Source: Arthrobacter sp. KBS0702
GTDB lineage: Bacteria; Actinomycetota; Actinomycetes; Actinomycetales; Micrococcaceae
NCBI RefSeq assembly: GCF_005937985.2
Contig: NZ_CP042172.1
Span: 2,914,001-2,978,000, forward strand
Direction: 5' to 3'
Length of the DNA: 64,000 nucleotides
A program made the translations under genes and the position numbers. Each line of letters opens with the position of its first letter. The first letter of the stretch is position 1. A model generated the notes under the pieces. That model was not told the DNA's origin. It was given only the letters and a program-made list of their open reading frames with translations, and ran no database searches. This document shows positions 26,900 through 35,169 of this stretch, piece by piece.

Positions 26900-26968
26900 G
26901 CATCGACGATAGGGCGGGGGCCGAAAGGGCAACAACGGTGCGGAAACACCCGTTCACGCGGGGTAACG
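26899..26968 (-). promoter_or_regulatory. Sulfur-type leaderless promoter of cysG
   Basis: Read on the minus strand: GTTACCCCG, then GTTTCCGCACCGTTG, then an 18-nt spacer, TATCGT, 6 nt and the cysG ATG. The GTTTC..G.ACC.TTG box ends exactly 33 nt before the ATG, as it does before sir and the importer leader ORF. TTGTTG would be the -35 and TATCGT the -10. In this copy the upstream ACCCCG part is displaced by about 10 bp. Confidence 0.65.
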
Positions 26969-27023
26969 CTGAGTCACAAAGCCGGGGTTTCAGGGGCACA
27001 CCGGCCAACCTGTCAGCGGTCCA

Positions 27024-27092
27024 GGGGCACTTTGACGGCCGGAGCAGCCGATTCGCGCTCACATGACGGCGTGTGTGTGCCAATGTGCCCCC
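27024..27092. repeat. Intergenic dyad, family C copy 1
   Basis: GGGGCACTTTG at 27024-27034 faces CAATGTGCCCC at 27081-27091, an inverted repeat with one mismatch and a long inner region. The same pair occurs at 40643-40712. It lies downstream of the quinol-monooxygenase-like gene. Confidence 0.65.
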
Positions 27093-27133
27093 GTTCGGCG
27101 GGCGAGTTGCCGGGCGGCTGGGCGGCCACGCGC

Positions 27134-27430
27134 CTACTTCACGGCAATGAGCTCGATCAGTTTGATGTCGGGGTCCTTGGACAGCAACGTGGGCCCGTGT
27201 TCGCCGAGCGCCGCGGGGATGGCGCCGTTCAGGTGGGTCTGGCGGTCTTCCTCGCTATCAAAGGTGTCGAAGATGCCGAACGTGTAATCGTTGATCCGGA
27301 AGGCATACCAGGTCCGGGTCCCGGGTTCTTTAAGCACGATCTCCCGGCCCCCGTTGAGGAAGTCCCAGACCTCCTGTTCCTTCCCCAGTTTGGCTTCGAC
27401 CAGTGCCAGCACTCCGTATTTTGGCGCCAC
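27134..27430 (-). CDS. Antibiotic biosynthesis monooxygenase (ABM) domain protein
   Basis: 98 aa, start GTG with GAGGAGA upstream. The size and the pattern GVLALVEAKLGKEQEVWDFL then TWYAFRINDYTFGIFDTF match the ABM/YgiN-like dimeric ferredoxin fold. Such proteins may oxidise quinols or other small aromatics; substrate unknown. It follows the SRPBCC gene on the same strand. Confidence 0.8.
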   Translation of the reverse strand: MAPKYGVLALVEAKLGKEQEVWDFLNGGREIVLKEPGTRTWYAFRINDYTFGIFDTFDSEEDRQTHLNGAIPAALGEHGPTLLSKDPDIKLIELIAVK

Positions 27431-27472
27431 GGCTGTCTCCTCAGATTTGGACTGGATCGGCCGGAAACCGGC

Positions 27473-27952
27473 CTATAGCCGCGAGTGTAGGCCCGTCCCG
27501 GGGCCCGGACAAGGCGTCGCGAGGATGGCCCCTCGTCCGGCAATAAGACGTTCCAGATAGCGGCGCAGGACGACTCGCTCGACCAACCAGCCCACGGGTC
27601 CAAAGGGTGCCGTGAACTCAATCTTGTCTGTCATCACGGAGCCAGCGTCGGTTGCCTCGAACTCGTGGACATGGCGGAACGCTTTGAAGGGGCCCTGTAC
27701 TTGTTCGTCCACGAAGGAGACCGGATAGTCGAGGCGGGTCACTCGGCTGGTCATGGTCAGGGGGACACCGAAGTGCCGTGCCCGCCAGGTCACTTCCTCG
27801 CCGGCACCGATGAGTCCTGCGGTCACCCCGGCAACGGCACGCTCTCCCGAGGCCGCCATCGTCTCCACATGGGCGTCGATGCTGCGCGCCCGGTCGAACA
27901 GCTGTTCCGCGGGCAGGACGGATTCGGTGCGGCAGACGAAGCTCACGGTCAT
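27473..27952 (-). CDS. SRPBCC-family (ligand-binding) protein
   Basis: 159 aa. The pattern of strands with FKAFRHVHEFEATDAGSVMTDKIEF and a C-terminal amphipathic helix fits the START/SRPBCC fold, in particular the polyketide cyclase-like group sometimes annotated as cell division inhibitor SulA-like. No catalytic residues can be named. The ABM gene follows 42 bp downstream. Confidence 0.72.
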   Translation of the reverse strand: MTVSFVCRTESVLPAEQLFDRARSIDAHVETMAASGERAVAGVTAGLIGAGEEVTWRARHFGVPLTMTSRVTRLDYPVSFVDEQVQGPFKAFRHVHEFEATDAGSVMTDKIEFTAPFGPVGWLVERVVLRRYLERLIAGRGAILATPCPGPGTGLHSRL

Positions 27953-28077
27953 GCCGTCAGTCTGCCAGACACGGCGGGCCCCGCTGGCTGCCTCCCCGGA
28001 ATTGGGCGGGTACTTGGGGCCGGTGCCGACGGCGGTAGTCGCCTTCGGGGGCGCGTGCCGGGGTTAGCGGTCGGTGC

Positions 28078-29169
28078 CTAGCGGGTGCTGCCGGCGAGGA
28101 GGCCGCGGCGGCGCAGCAGGCGCTTCTCGATCGGCGCGAAGACCAGCAGTTCGATCAGGATGCCGACGCCGAGGATCAGCAGGATGGCGGCCAGCACAAT
28201 GGTCATGTCGGCCAGATCGCGGCCCTGGTTCAGCATCGAGCCGAGGCCGAAGCCCATGCTGCCGCCCACCGTGATGATTTCCGCGGCCATGAGGGAGCGC
28301 CAGGAGAAGGCCCAGCCTTGTTTGAGGCCGCTCAGGTAGCCCGGCAGGGCGGCCGGAAGGACGATCTGCAGCGCAAGCTGGAGGCGGGAGGCGCCCAGGA
28401 CCGCGCCGACGCGGCGGTATTGCGGCGGGATCTGGTCGACGCCGGAGATCAGCCCGTTGATGATCGAGGGGATAGCGCCCATCAGCACGACGAAGTACAC
28501 GGTGGCGTCGCTCAGGCCGAACCAGATGATGGCGGCCGGCACCCACGCTACGGAGGGCAGCACCTGCAGCCCGGAAATCAGCGGCCCGAAGGCACGGCGG
28601 AGCGGTGCGACCTGGGCCAGCAGCAGGCCCACCGGCGTCGCGATGGCAACGCTGACCAGGAAGCCGGCGATGCCGCGCTGCAGCGAGGTCCAGACGGCCT
28701 CCTGCAGCCTGGCCTCGCCCCACAGTGTGCCGAGCTGGCCGATGACATCCAGCGGGCCGGGCACCAGGTCGCGGCGTTTGATGCCGAGCGAGACGTACAC
28801 CTGCCAGGCAACGAGGAGCACGGCGAGCGCGGCCACCGGCAGGAGCACCCGGCTCCAGTCGATCCGCGCCCGGCGGACGGCATCGGACTGAAGCGAATCG
28901 AGTCCGGCTTCGAGTTGCCGCAGGTCCTCGGCCCCGGTCGAGGAACGGGTCAGGGCGGCGTGGACTGACGCGGTTCCGGGCTTCGCGCCCGTTGCCGCCC
29001 CGGGAGTGGCATCTAAGGCATCCGCTGAGGGACCCGACGCGAGCGTGCGAGTGTTGGGAAGGCCGGTGACGCTGCCGGAGCCGGCCGCTTCGTCCGCAGG
29101 ACGAACGCGGTCCGGCGAAGGGGCGGAGGCGGCAACGGGCGTGGAGCCCCATAGAGACTTATTGGGCAT
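28078..29169 (-). CDS. ABC transporter permease, aliphatic sulfonate type, with repeat-encoded N-terminal extension
   Basis: 363 aa, about 100 residues longer than usual SsuC proteins. Membrane segments begin near residue 107 ([19 protein letters not shown]) and the transport loop lies around [20 protein letters not shown]. Residues 8-59 are specified by a 154-bp repeat that also occurs inside cysD; the shared peptide ends [17 protein letters not shown]. The start overlaps the ATPase stop by 11 bp, so the extension is within the translated frame and not an upstream region. It is the last gene of the importer operon. Confidence 0.85.
   Translation of the reverse strand: MPNKSLWGSTPVAASAPSPDRVRPADEAAGSGSVTGLPNTRTLASGPSADALDATPGAATGAKPGTASVHAALTRSSTGAEDLRQLEAGLDSLQSDAVRRARIDWSRVLLPVAALAVLLVAWQVYVSLGIKRRDLVPGPLDVIGQLGTLWGEARLQEAVWTSLQRGIAGFLVSVAIATPVGLLLAQVAPLRRAFGPLISGLQVLPSVAWVPAAIIWFGLSDATVYFVVLMGAIPSIINGLISGVDQIPPQYRRVGAVLGASRLQLALQIVLPAALPGYLSGLKQGWAFSWRSLMAAEIITVGGSMGFGLGSMLNQGRDLADMTIVLAAILLILGVGILIELLVFAPIEKRLLRRRGLLAGSTR
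28993..29146. repeat. 154-bp in-frame repeat, copy 1 (in importer permease gene)
   Basis: It matches 34981-35134 over exactly the same length. The first 30 bp are identical, the next 50 or so differ at about ten places, the centre (about 29079-29115) is different, and the last 35 or so match well. On the minus strand it is read in the permease frame and contains a TTA leucine codon, which is rare in such GC-rich DNA. The centre can fold as a stem with TTCGTCC and GGACGAA arms. Confidence 0.88.
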
Positions 29170-29884
29170 GGCGGCGGATCTCCTCGCGTAGCCGGGCGGT
29201 GATGATACCGGTCAGCTGGCCTGCCAGGCCGGCGTCGGTGCGGTGGTCCTCGGAGACGTTCCATTCCTGGACCACGCGGCCGGGCCGGGAGGAGAGCAGC
29301 AGTACCCGCTGGCCCAGCCGGACGGCTTCCCGGACGTTGTGCGTGACAAAGACGATGGTGCGGCCGGTCTCCTTCCAGATCCGCTCCAGCTCGTCATGGA
29401 GCAGGTCTCGGGTGATCGCGTCCAGCGCGGCGAACGGCTCGTCCATCAGGAGTAGTTGCCGGTCCTGGGCCAGCGACCGGGCCAGGGCCACGCGCTGGCG
29501 CATGCCGCCGGATAACTCGTGCGGCCGCTTGTCCCCGGCCCCGCCCAGGTGCACCAGGTCCAGGAGTTCCCCGGCCTGCACCCGGCGCTCGGCCTTGGCC
29601 ACACCGCGCAGCTTGAGGGCAAGCTCCACGTTTTCCCGGGCGGTGAGCCACGGGAACAGTGCCGCGTCCTGGAACATAAAGGCGGCGCCGTCGCTGGGTA
29701 CCTCGAGGGCGCCCGACGTCGGGGCCTCCAGCCCCGCCATGATGTTCAGCAGGGTCGACTTGCCGCAGCCGGAGGCGCCGAGCAGGGCGACGAATTCGCC
29801 CTGTCCGATGCTGGCGTTGACGCCGTCCAGCACCGGGGCGCCGTCGCCGAAGCGCTTGCCCAGGTTTTCCAGTACGACTGGCAT
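29159..29884 (-). CDS. ABC transporter ATP-binding protein, SsuB type
   Basis: 241 aa from ATG 29884 (AAGGA 7 nt upstream; a GTG two codons earlier is possible). Walker [10 protein letters not shown], signature LSGGMRQR, Walker B LLMDEP and switch VTHN are all present. It energises the sulfonate-type importer. It lies between the binding-protein gene and the permease gene, whose start it overlaps. Confidence 0.9.
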   Translation of the reverse strand: MPVVLENLGKRFGDGAPVLDGVNASIGQGEFVALLGASGCGKSTLLNIMAGLEAPTSGALEVPSDGAAFMFQDAALFPWLTARENVELALKLRGVAKAERRVQAGELLDLVHLGGAGDKRPHELSGGMRQRVALARSLAQDRQLLLMDEPFAALDAITRDLLHDELERIWKETGRTIVFVTHNVREAVRLGQRVLLLSSRPGRVVQEWNVSEDHRTDAGLAGQLTGIITARLREEIRRHAQ

Positions 29885-29936
29885 GGTCACGTCCTTGGTT
29901 GTGGTGGCGGGGTGAGGCGGTGGGTGGCGGAACCGG

Positions 29937-31103
29937 TTAGTCCTTGCCCAGTCCGTGCGCCGACGTCTTCGCCGGGACCACCGCGTTCAGGGCGGTCAGG
30001 TCGAAGATGCCGTTGATGTCCGCCTGCTTGGTGGTGCCGGCGTCGACGCCGTCCTGCAGCAGTTTCTGGTACGTCCCGGCGAGCGGGTCCACCGTAAAGA
30101 CGATGTTCTTCAGGGACCGGTCGACGACGTCGGCGGCCAGCGAGGCGCCGCCGGACTCCTTCAGCGCGGCGTTGAGGACGCCTGCCTTCTCGCCTGCCGG
30201 GGCCTTGGCCAGCCAGTCCACGGACTCGACGTGGCCCTTCAGCAGCGACTTGACGGTGTCCGGATGTTCAGCGGCGAATTTCTTGTTGACGATCAGCACG
30301 GTGGTGGGGAACTCGCCGGGCTTGCCGGAGAGTGAACCATCCCAGAGATCCTTTTCGTCGACCAGGACCTTGGCTCCTGCCTGGAGTACCAGCCGCGACG
30401 CCCACGGCTCCGGAAGCCAGGCGCCGTCGAGCTTGCCGTCCTGGAACAGCTTCAGGGTCTGGGCATTGTCGGTGGGGTTGATGGTGACGTCGCCGCCGCC
30501 GTCCGGGGAGGTCCGGTAGCCCTGCTTGCCCAGCCAGGCGCGGAGGGCCACGTCCTGGGTGCCGCCGAGCTGGGGCGTCGCGAGCTTCTTGCCCCTGAGT
30601 TCGGCCGGCGAGGTGATGTCCGGCCGGACCACAAGCTGCGCGCCGCCGGATGCCGCACCGGCGACGATGCTGACGGATTCGCCCTTGCTCTTGACGAAGG
30701 AGTTGATCGCCGGGTTGGGGCCGATGTAGGTGGCGTCGATGGCGCCGGCGTTGAGGGCTTCGATTGCGGCGGGGCCGGCGTTGAAGACCTGGGTGCTGAG
30801 CTTGGTCTGGCCCAGTTCCTTGGCGATGAACCCCTTGCTGACGCCGACCAGGGCCGGGCCGTGGGTGATGTTGCCGAAGTAGCCGAGCCGGAGTTCCGTG
30901 GCCGGGGAGGTCCCGGCGGCCGGCGCGGCGGCGCCGTCGTTGTTGCGGGACGTCGTGGAGGCGACGGCGGCGCCGGCACCGATCAGCAGCGCCAGTCCGA
31001 CGGCGACGGCGATTTCGGTGGTGCGCTTGCGCTTCGGCCTGGCCGATTCGCCGGCGACGATCCGGGTGGTGCCGGGGGTGGGGTAAACAGGTGTGGATGA
31101 CAT
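29937..31103 (-). CDS. ABC transporter substrate-binding protein, SsuA/sulfonate type
   Basis: 388 aa. A basic KRKR stretch precedes one hydrophobic segment (about residues 31-49) and no lipobox Cys follows, so the protein is either membrane-anchored or cleaved. The body is of the SsuA/NMT1 class (LRLGYFGNITHGPALVGVSKGF, TYIGPNPAINSFV). Taurine, alkanesulfonate or sulfate ester are plausible ligands given the sulfur genes around it. AGGAC precedes the ATG. A short Cys-containing leader ORF lies 45 bp upstream. Confidence 0.87.
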   Translation of the reverse strand: MSSTPVYPTPGTTRIVAGESARPKRKRTTEIAVAVGLALLIGAGAAVASTTSRNNDGAAAPAAGTSPATELRLGYFGNITHGPALVGVSKGFIAKELGQTKLSTQVFNAGPAAIEALNAGAIDATYIGPNPAINSFVKSKGESVSIVAGAASGGAQLVVRPDITSPAELRGKKLATPQLGGTQDVALRAWLGKQGYRTSPDGGGDVTINPTDNAQTLKLFQDGKLDGAWLPEPWASRLVLQAGAKVLVDEKDLWDGSLSGKPGEFPTTVLIVNKKFAAEHPDTVKSLLKGHVESVDWLAKAPAGEKAGVLNAALKESGGASLAADVVDRSLKNIVFTVDPLAGTYQKLLQDGVDAGTTKQADINGIFDLTALNAVVPAKTSAHGLGKD

Positions 31104-31148
31104 GGCGGGGTCCTGGTTCTTGGAGGGTGAGCGGGGCCGGGCGGGTGG

Positions 31149-31217
31149 TCAGCGCCGGCGACATCGCCCCCTGGGTGCCCCGCGGGAGGGGCTGTCGAAC
31201 CAATCTGGCGTAGTCAT
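31149..31217 (-). CDS. Candidate cysteine-containing leader peptide of the importer operon
   Basis: 22 codons, ATG to TGA, ending in RGRCRRR with the only Cys at position 19. The ATG lies 6 nt after the -10 TAGGGT and exactly where the cysG and sir start codons lie relative to the same promoter box, so it should open a leaderless mRNA; an AGGGTGA also sits before it. Short Cys-containing leader ORFs that control sulfur operons by ribosome stalling are known in mycobacteria. The function here is inferred. Confidence 0.55.
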   Translation of the reverse strand: MTTPDWFDSPSRGAPRGRCRRR

Positions 31218-31275
31218 GGCTTCACCCTAGGGAGGGTCAGGAAGCGGGTTCAATGGTGCAGAAACCCGGGGTCAC
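31217..31275 (-). promoter_or_regulatory. Sulfur-type leaderless promoter of the importer operon
   Basis: Read on the minus strand: GTGACCCCG, one base, GTTTCTG, one base, ACCATTG, ending 33 nt before the leader ATG. TTGAAC (-35), an 18-nt spacer and TAGGGT (-10) follow, with 6 nt to the ATG. The box differs from that of sir at only two positions in 25. Confidence 0.75.
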
Positions 31276-31328
31276 GCTAGTTCATGCGGCGTCACATGCG
31301 GGTGGCTGCTTCGGCGCCGGCCAGCGGA

Positions 31329-32495
31329 TCAGTCGCCTTTGACGTTGACGAGCTGGCGGAGCTTGTGCCGCACCCTGACGAGGTCCGCCGAGTCGCGCAT
31401 CACGGTGTCGATGGGCTTGTAGGCCGCGGGGATCTCGTCGATGAAGGCCTCCCGGGGCCGGAATTCGATGCCCTGCATGGCCGTCTTCAGCTGCGCCAGC
31501 GAGAAGGCCTTCCGGGCGGCGGTGCGGGAATACTCCCGGCCGGCGCCGTGCGGGGAGGAGTTCAGCGCGAGGGTGTTCCCGAGTCCGACGACTACGTAGG
31601 ACGCGGTGCCCATGGAACCGGGAATCAGGCCCGGGTCCCCCTTCTGGGCCCTGATGGCGCCTTTCCGCGAGACCCAGACGGACTTGCCATAGTGCGTTTC
31701 CTGTGCGGTGAAGTTGTGGTGGCAGTTGATCCGTTCGAGTTCCCGGACCCGGCCGCCGATCCAGGCTTCGAATTGCTGGACCACCCGGTCCATCATTTCT
31801 TCCCGGTTCAGCAGGGCAAAGTGCTGCGCCCACCGGAGTTCCCTGATGTAGCGCTCGAATTCGGGAGTGCCTTCCAGCAGGTAGGCAAGGTCCCGGTCCG
31901 GCAGGGCGATGTTCCGGCGCAGGCACACGCTCCGGGCCTCGGCGATGTGGCGCTGCGCAATCTTGTTGCCCACCCCACGCGAGCCCGAATGCAGGAACAG
32001 CCACACGGCGGACCCCTCATCCACGCAGACCTCTATAAAGTGGTTGCCCGAGCCGAGCGACCCGAGTTGCAGCTCCCAATTCGCCGCGTACCGGGCCGGG
32101 TCGAAGCCGGCCTTGGCCGCCATCCTGCGCAGCTCGGCCAGCCGGGGCCCGGCGGTGGCTGAGATCCTGCGGTTGAAATGGCCGGCCGATAAGGGAATGG
32201 CACGTTCGATTCCCTCGCGCAGCCGCAACAGGTCCCTGGGCAGGTCCGTCCGCAGGAACTGGGTGCGTACGGCGATCATGCCGCAGCCGATGTCCACGCC
32301 CACAGCCGCCGGGATGATGGCGCCCACCGTGGGGATGACGGATCCCACCGTTGCCCCCTTGCCCAGGTGGGCGTCGGGCATCAGCGCGAGATGCGGGTAG
32401 ATGATCGGCAGCGTCGCTGTCGCCAGTGCCTGCCTGCGGGTCTCATCGTCCAGGATGGATGCCCAGCTGATGAGCCTGCTGTTGATGGCTTCCAC
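31329..32495 (-). CDS. rtcB: RtcB-family RNA-splicing ligase
   Basis: 388 aa from GTG 32495 (AGGG-containing site upstream); the longer frame is a shadow of cysN. Visible motifs are the metal-binding VGVDIGCGM, NCHHNF, the guanylylated-His motif SSPHGAGR, and GSMGTASYVVVG. It joins RNA 2',3'-cyclic-phosphate (or 3'-phosphate) ends to 5'-OH ends using GTP. It lies 86 bp after cysN on the same strand, with no visible link to sulfur metabolism. Confidence 0.92.
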   Translation of the reverse strand: MEAINSRLISWASILDDETRRQALATATLPIIYPHLALMPDAHLGKGATVGSVIPTVGAIIPAAVGVDIGCGMIAVRTQFLRTDLPRDLLRLREGIERAIPLSAGHFNRRISATAGPRLAELRRMAAKAGFDPARYAANWELQLGSLGSGNHFIEVCVDEGSAVWLFLHSGSRGVGNKIAQRHIAEARSVCLRRNIALPDRDLAYLLEGTPEFERYIRELRWAQHFALLNREEMMDRVVQQFEAWIGGRVRELERINCHHNFTAQETHYGKSVWVSRKGAIRAQKGDPGLIPGSMGTASYVVVGLGNTLALNSSPHGAGREYSRTAARKAFSLAQLKTAMQGIEFRPREAFIDEIPAAYKPIDTVMRDSADLVRVRHKLRQLVNVKGD

Positions 32496-32581
32496 GGATC
32501 TGCCCTCCCACGACGATGATCGCGGGCCGGCGGCACGGTGGCAAGGGCGCCGAGCGGCGGGTCCCGGCGGCGCGAGCCGCC

Positions 32582-34033
32582 TCAGATGGAGTAGCGCTCG
32601 TCCTCGTGGTCGCCGGGATGGTCCTTGACCAGGCCCGCGGCGAGGGTGTTCCCGTCCTGGGGGTCGATGACCAGGAACGCGCCGGTCCGCCGGTGGTGCA
32701 GGTAGTTCTCCAGCGGCAGCGGGGCGGCGAGCCGGAGCTGGGCGTGGCCGATGTCGTTGAGCTCCAGGGTGGTGGTGGGCTCCAGCTGGAAGGTAGCGAG
32801 GTCCAGCTTGCCGGTGACGTTCCGGACCAGGGCCTGGACCGTCCGGGTGCCGTGCTTGATGAGCACCTTGGCCCCCTCCCGGAGCGGTTTGGGCGAGAGC
32901 CAGCACAGGGCGGCGTACAGGTCAGCCGAAGCTTCGGGTATGGTCCCGGCCGCGGCGATGGTGTCCCCGCGGGCGACGTCGAACTCGTCAGCGAGGCGCA
33001 GCGCCACCGATTGCGGCGCCACGGCCTCGGTGAGCGAATGCCCGGCGAAGTCGATGCCGGCCACCGTGGTGGTGCGGGGTGCCTGGCCCGGGGTGAGGAT
33101 ACTGACCCTGTCCCCCAGCTTCACCGAGCCCTCCGTGATCTGCCCGGCATAGGCACGGTAGTCGCGGTAGCCGGCGACGTCGAGGCCGGCGGCGACGGCG
33201 TCGGGCGCCAGCGCGCCCTGCGGCCGGACGACGAGCTGGACGGGGAAGCGGAAACTCTCCAGGTGGCTTTCCAGTTCGTCCGCGGCGGGCAGTGCCTCAA
33301 GGACTTCGAGCAGGGCCGGCCCCCGGTACCAGGGGGTGCGGTCGGAGCGGTCGACGACGTTGTCGCCGTCGAGCGCTGACACCGGGATCACGAAAAGGTC
33401 GGCGACGCTGCCTGGCTGTGAGTCGTCGCGGCCAAGCCCGAGTTCGCGGCCCACCTGCTGCACATCGGCTTCGATCCCGCGGAAGACGTCTTCGCTGAAG
33501 TCCACGAGGTCGATCTTGTTCACGGCGACGATCACGTGCGCGACGCGCAGCAGCTGCAGCACCGAGAGGTGCCGGCGGGTCTGTTCCAGGACACCCTTGC
33601 GGGCGTCGATGAGCACGACGACGGCGTCCGCGGTGGACGCGCCGGTGACGGTGTTCTTGGTGTACTGCACGTGCCCGGGGCAGTCCGCGAGGATGAAGCT
33701 GCGCCGGGCCGTGGCGAAGTAGCGGTAGGCGACGTCGATGGTGATGCCCTGTTCCCGCTCGGCGCGCAGGCCGTCGGTCAGCAGGGCCAGGTCGATCCGC
33801 TGTTTGCCGTGGGCGTCCGTGTCCCCCGCGCCGCCGAAGCCGCGGTCCGCCGAGGTGCGGGCGACGGCGTCGAGCTGGTCGGCGAGGATCGCCTTGGAAT
33901 CGTGCAGCAGTCGGCCCACCAGGGTGGATTTGCCGTCGTCGACTGATCCGGCGGTGGCGAATCTGAACAGTGATGCGGACGAGAGCTGCAGGCTTCCGGG
34001 GGCGGACTCGGTCGAGGTTGCGGTGGTGCTCAT
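32582..34033 (-). CDS. cysN: Sulfate adenylyltransferase, GTPase subunit
   Basis: 483 aa. G1 GSVDDGKST, G3 DCPGH and G4 NKID mark the EF-Tu-like GTPase domain, followed by two beta-barrel domains. With CysD it makes APS from ATP and sulfate, driven by GTP hydrolysis. No APS kinase domain is fused at the C-terminus, so the route goes through APS reductase. Its ATG overlaps the cysD stop by 1 bp (TAATG). Confidence 0.93.
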   Translation of the reverse strand: MSTTATSTESAPGSLQLSSASLFRFATAGSVDDGKSTLVGRLLHDSKAILADQLDAVARTSADRGFGGAGDTDAHGKQRIDLALLTDGLRAEREQGITIDVAYRYFATARRSFILADCPGHVQYTKNTVTGASTADAVVVLIDARKGVLEQTRRHLSVLQLLRVAHVIVAVNKIDLVDFSEDVFRGIEADVQQVGRELGLGRDDSQPGSVADLFVIPVSALDGDNVVDRSDRTPWYRGPALLEVLEALPAADELESHLESFRFPVQLVVRPQGALAPDAVAAGLDVAGYRDYRAYAGQITEGSVKLGDRVSILTPGQAPRTTTVAGIDFAGHSLTEAVAPQSVALRLADEFDVARGDTIAAAGTIPEASADLYAALCWLSPKPLREGAKVLIKHGTRTVQALVRNVTGKLDLATFQLEPTTTLELNDIGHAQLRLAAPLPLENYLHHRRTGAFLVIDPQDGNTLAAGLVKDHPGDHEDERYSI

Positions 34034-35169
34034 TAGAAATAGCCGTCCTTTTTGCGGTCTTCCATGGCGGCCTCGGAGATGCGGTCATCGGCCCGGGTGG
34101 CGCCACGTTCGGTGATGGTTGAGGCGGCAACTTCGATCACGACGTCGCCCACGGTCGCGGCGTCCGATTCCACGGCGCCGGTGCAGGACATGTCGCCGAC
34201 GGTCCGGTAGCGGACGGTTTTGGTGATGACCTGCTCGTCCTCGCGCGGCTGGGAGACCTCCCCGACCGCGCGCCACATGCCGTCGCGGGCGAAGACCTCA
34301 CGCTCGTGGGCGTAGTAGAGGCCCGGCAGGTCGATGTTCTCCCGCTCGATGTAGCGCCAGACGTCCAGCTCGGTCCAGTTGCTGATCGGGAACGCCCGGA
34401 CGTGCTGGCCCACGGTGTGGCGGCCGTTGTAGAGGTTCCACAGCTCGGGCCGCTGGTTGCGCGGATCCCACTGGCCGAACTCGTCGCGCAGGCTCAGGAT
34501 GCGTTCCTTCGCGCGGGCCTTGTCCTCGTCGCGGCGGCCGCCGCCAAAGACTGCGTCGAACTTGTTGCGCTGGATCGCGTCCAGCAGGGGCACGGTCTGC
34601 AGCGGGTTGCGGGTGCCGTCGGCACGCTCGGCCAGCTCGCCTGAATCAATGAACTCCTGCACGGAGCCGACGACGAGCCTCAGGCCCAGCCGCTCCACGG
34701 TCCGGTCACGGAACTCGATCACCTCCGGGAAGTTGTGCCCGGTGTCCACGTGCAGCACCGGGAACGGGACCTTCCCCGGCCAAAACGCCTTCGTGGCCAG
34801 ATGCAGCATCACCACGGAGTCCTTGCCGCCGGAGAACAGCAGCGCCGGCTTCTCGAACTCGGCAACCACCTCGCGGATGATATGAATCGCTTCCGATTCC
34901 AAAGTGTCCAAAGACGACAGGCGGGCCGCACGCGGAGCCGCAGAACTCAGGCGACCCGACAGCAGAGCCGGAGCAGCATATGCCGCCCCGGGAGTGGCAT
35001 CTAAGGCATCGGCCGAGGGACCCGACGCGAGCTTGCGAGCGTTGGGAAGGCCGCTGCCGCTTCCGGAGCTGGACGGCATGCTGCTTGCAGCATTGCCGTC
35101 CAGCGAAGGGGCGGGGGCGGCATCTGCTGTGGAGGCGTAGCCTGCCACGGAAGTCAGGAAGTTGCTCAT
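34033..35169 (-). CDS. cysD: Sulfate adenylyltransferase subunit 2 with repeat-encoded N-terminal extension
   Basis: 378 aa; the family is usually about 300 aa and begins near [15 protein letters not shown], here residue 83. The PP-loop is [15 protein letters not shown], and ATP-sulfurylase motifs such as [16 protein letters not shown] follow. Residues 12-63 come from the 154-bp repeat shared with the importer permease. The start is firm: ATG 35169 overlaps the cysH stop (ATGA). It works with CysN to make APS. How the low-complexity extension affects the complex is unknown. Confidence 0.92.
   Translation of the reverse strand: MSNFLTSVAGYASTADAAPAPSLDGNAASSMPSSSGSGSGLPNARKLASGPSADALDATPGAAYAAPALLSGRLSSAAPRAARLSSLDTLESEAIHIIREVVAEFEKPALLFSGGKDSVVMLHLATKAFWPGKVPFPVLHVDTGHNFPEVIEFRDRTVERLGLRLVVGSVQEFIDSGELAERADGTRNPLQTVPLLDAIQRNKFDAVFGGGRRDEDKARAKERILSLRDEFGQWDPRNQRPELWNLYNGRHTVGQHVRAFPISNWTELDVWRYIERENIDLPGLYYAHEREVFARDGMWRAVGEVSQPREDEQVITKTVRYRTVGDMSCTGAVESDAATVGDVVIEVAASTITERGATRADDRISEAAMEDRKKDGYF
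34981..35134. repeat. 154-bp in-frame repeat, copy 2 (in cysD)
   Basis: The same length and reading frame as copy 1 at 28993-29146. Here the centre (about 35070-35102) forms a longer hairpin with TGGACGGCATGCTGC paired to a nearly exact complement. The minus-strand product shares [21 protein letters not shown] and the STxxAAxAPS start with copy 1. Confidence 0.88.

Noticed and set aside
29006..29191. Plus-strand open frames through both copies of the 154-bp repeat
   Set aside because: They are open in both copies (also 34904-35140), but no ribosome site or downstream gene supports them. The minus-strand frames are fixed by overlapping starts. I kept only the point that the repeat lacks stops in several frames.
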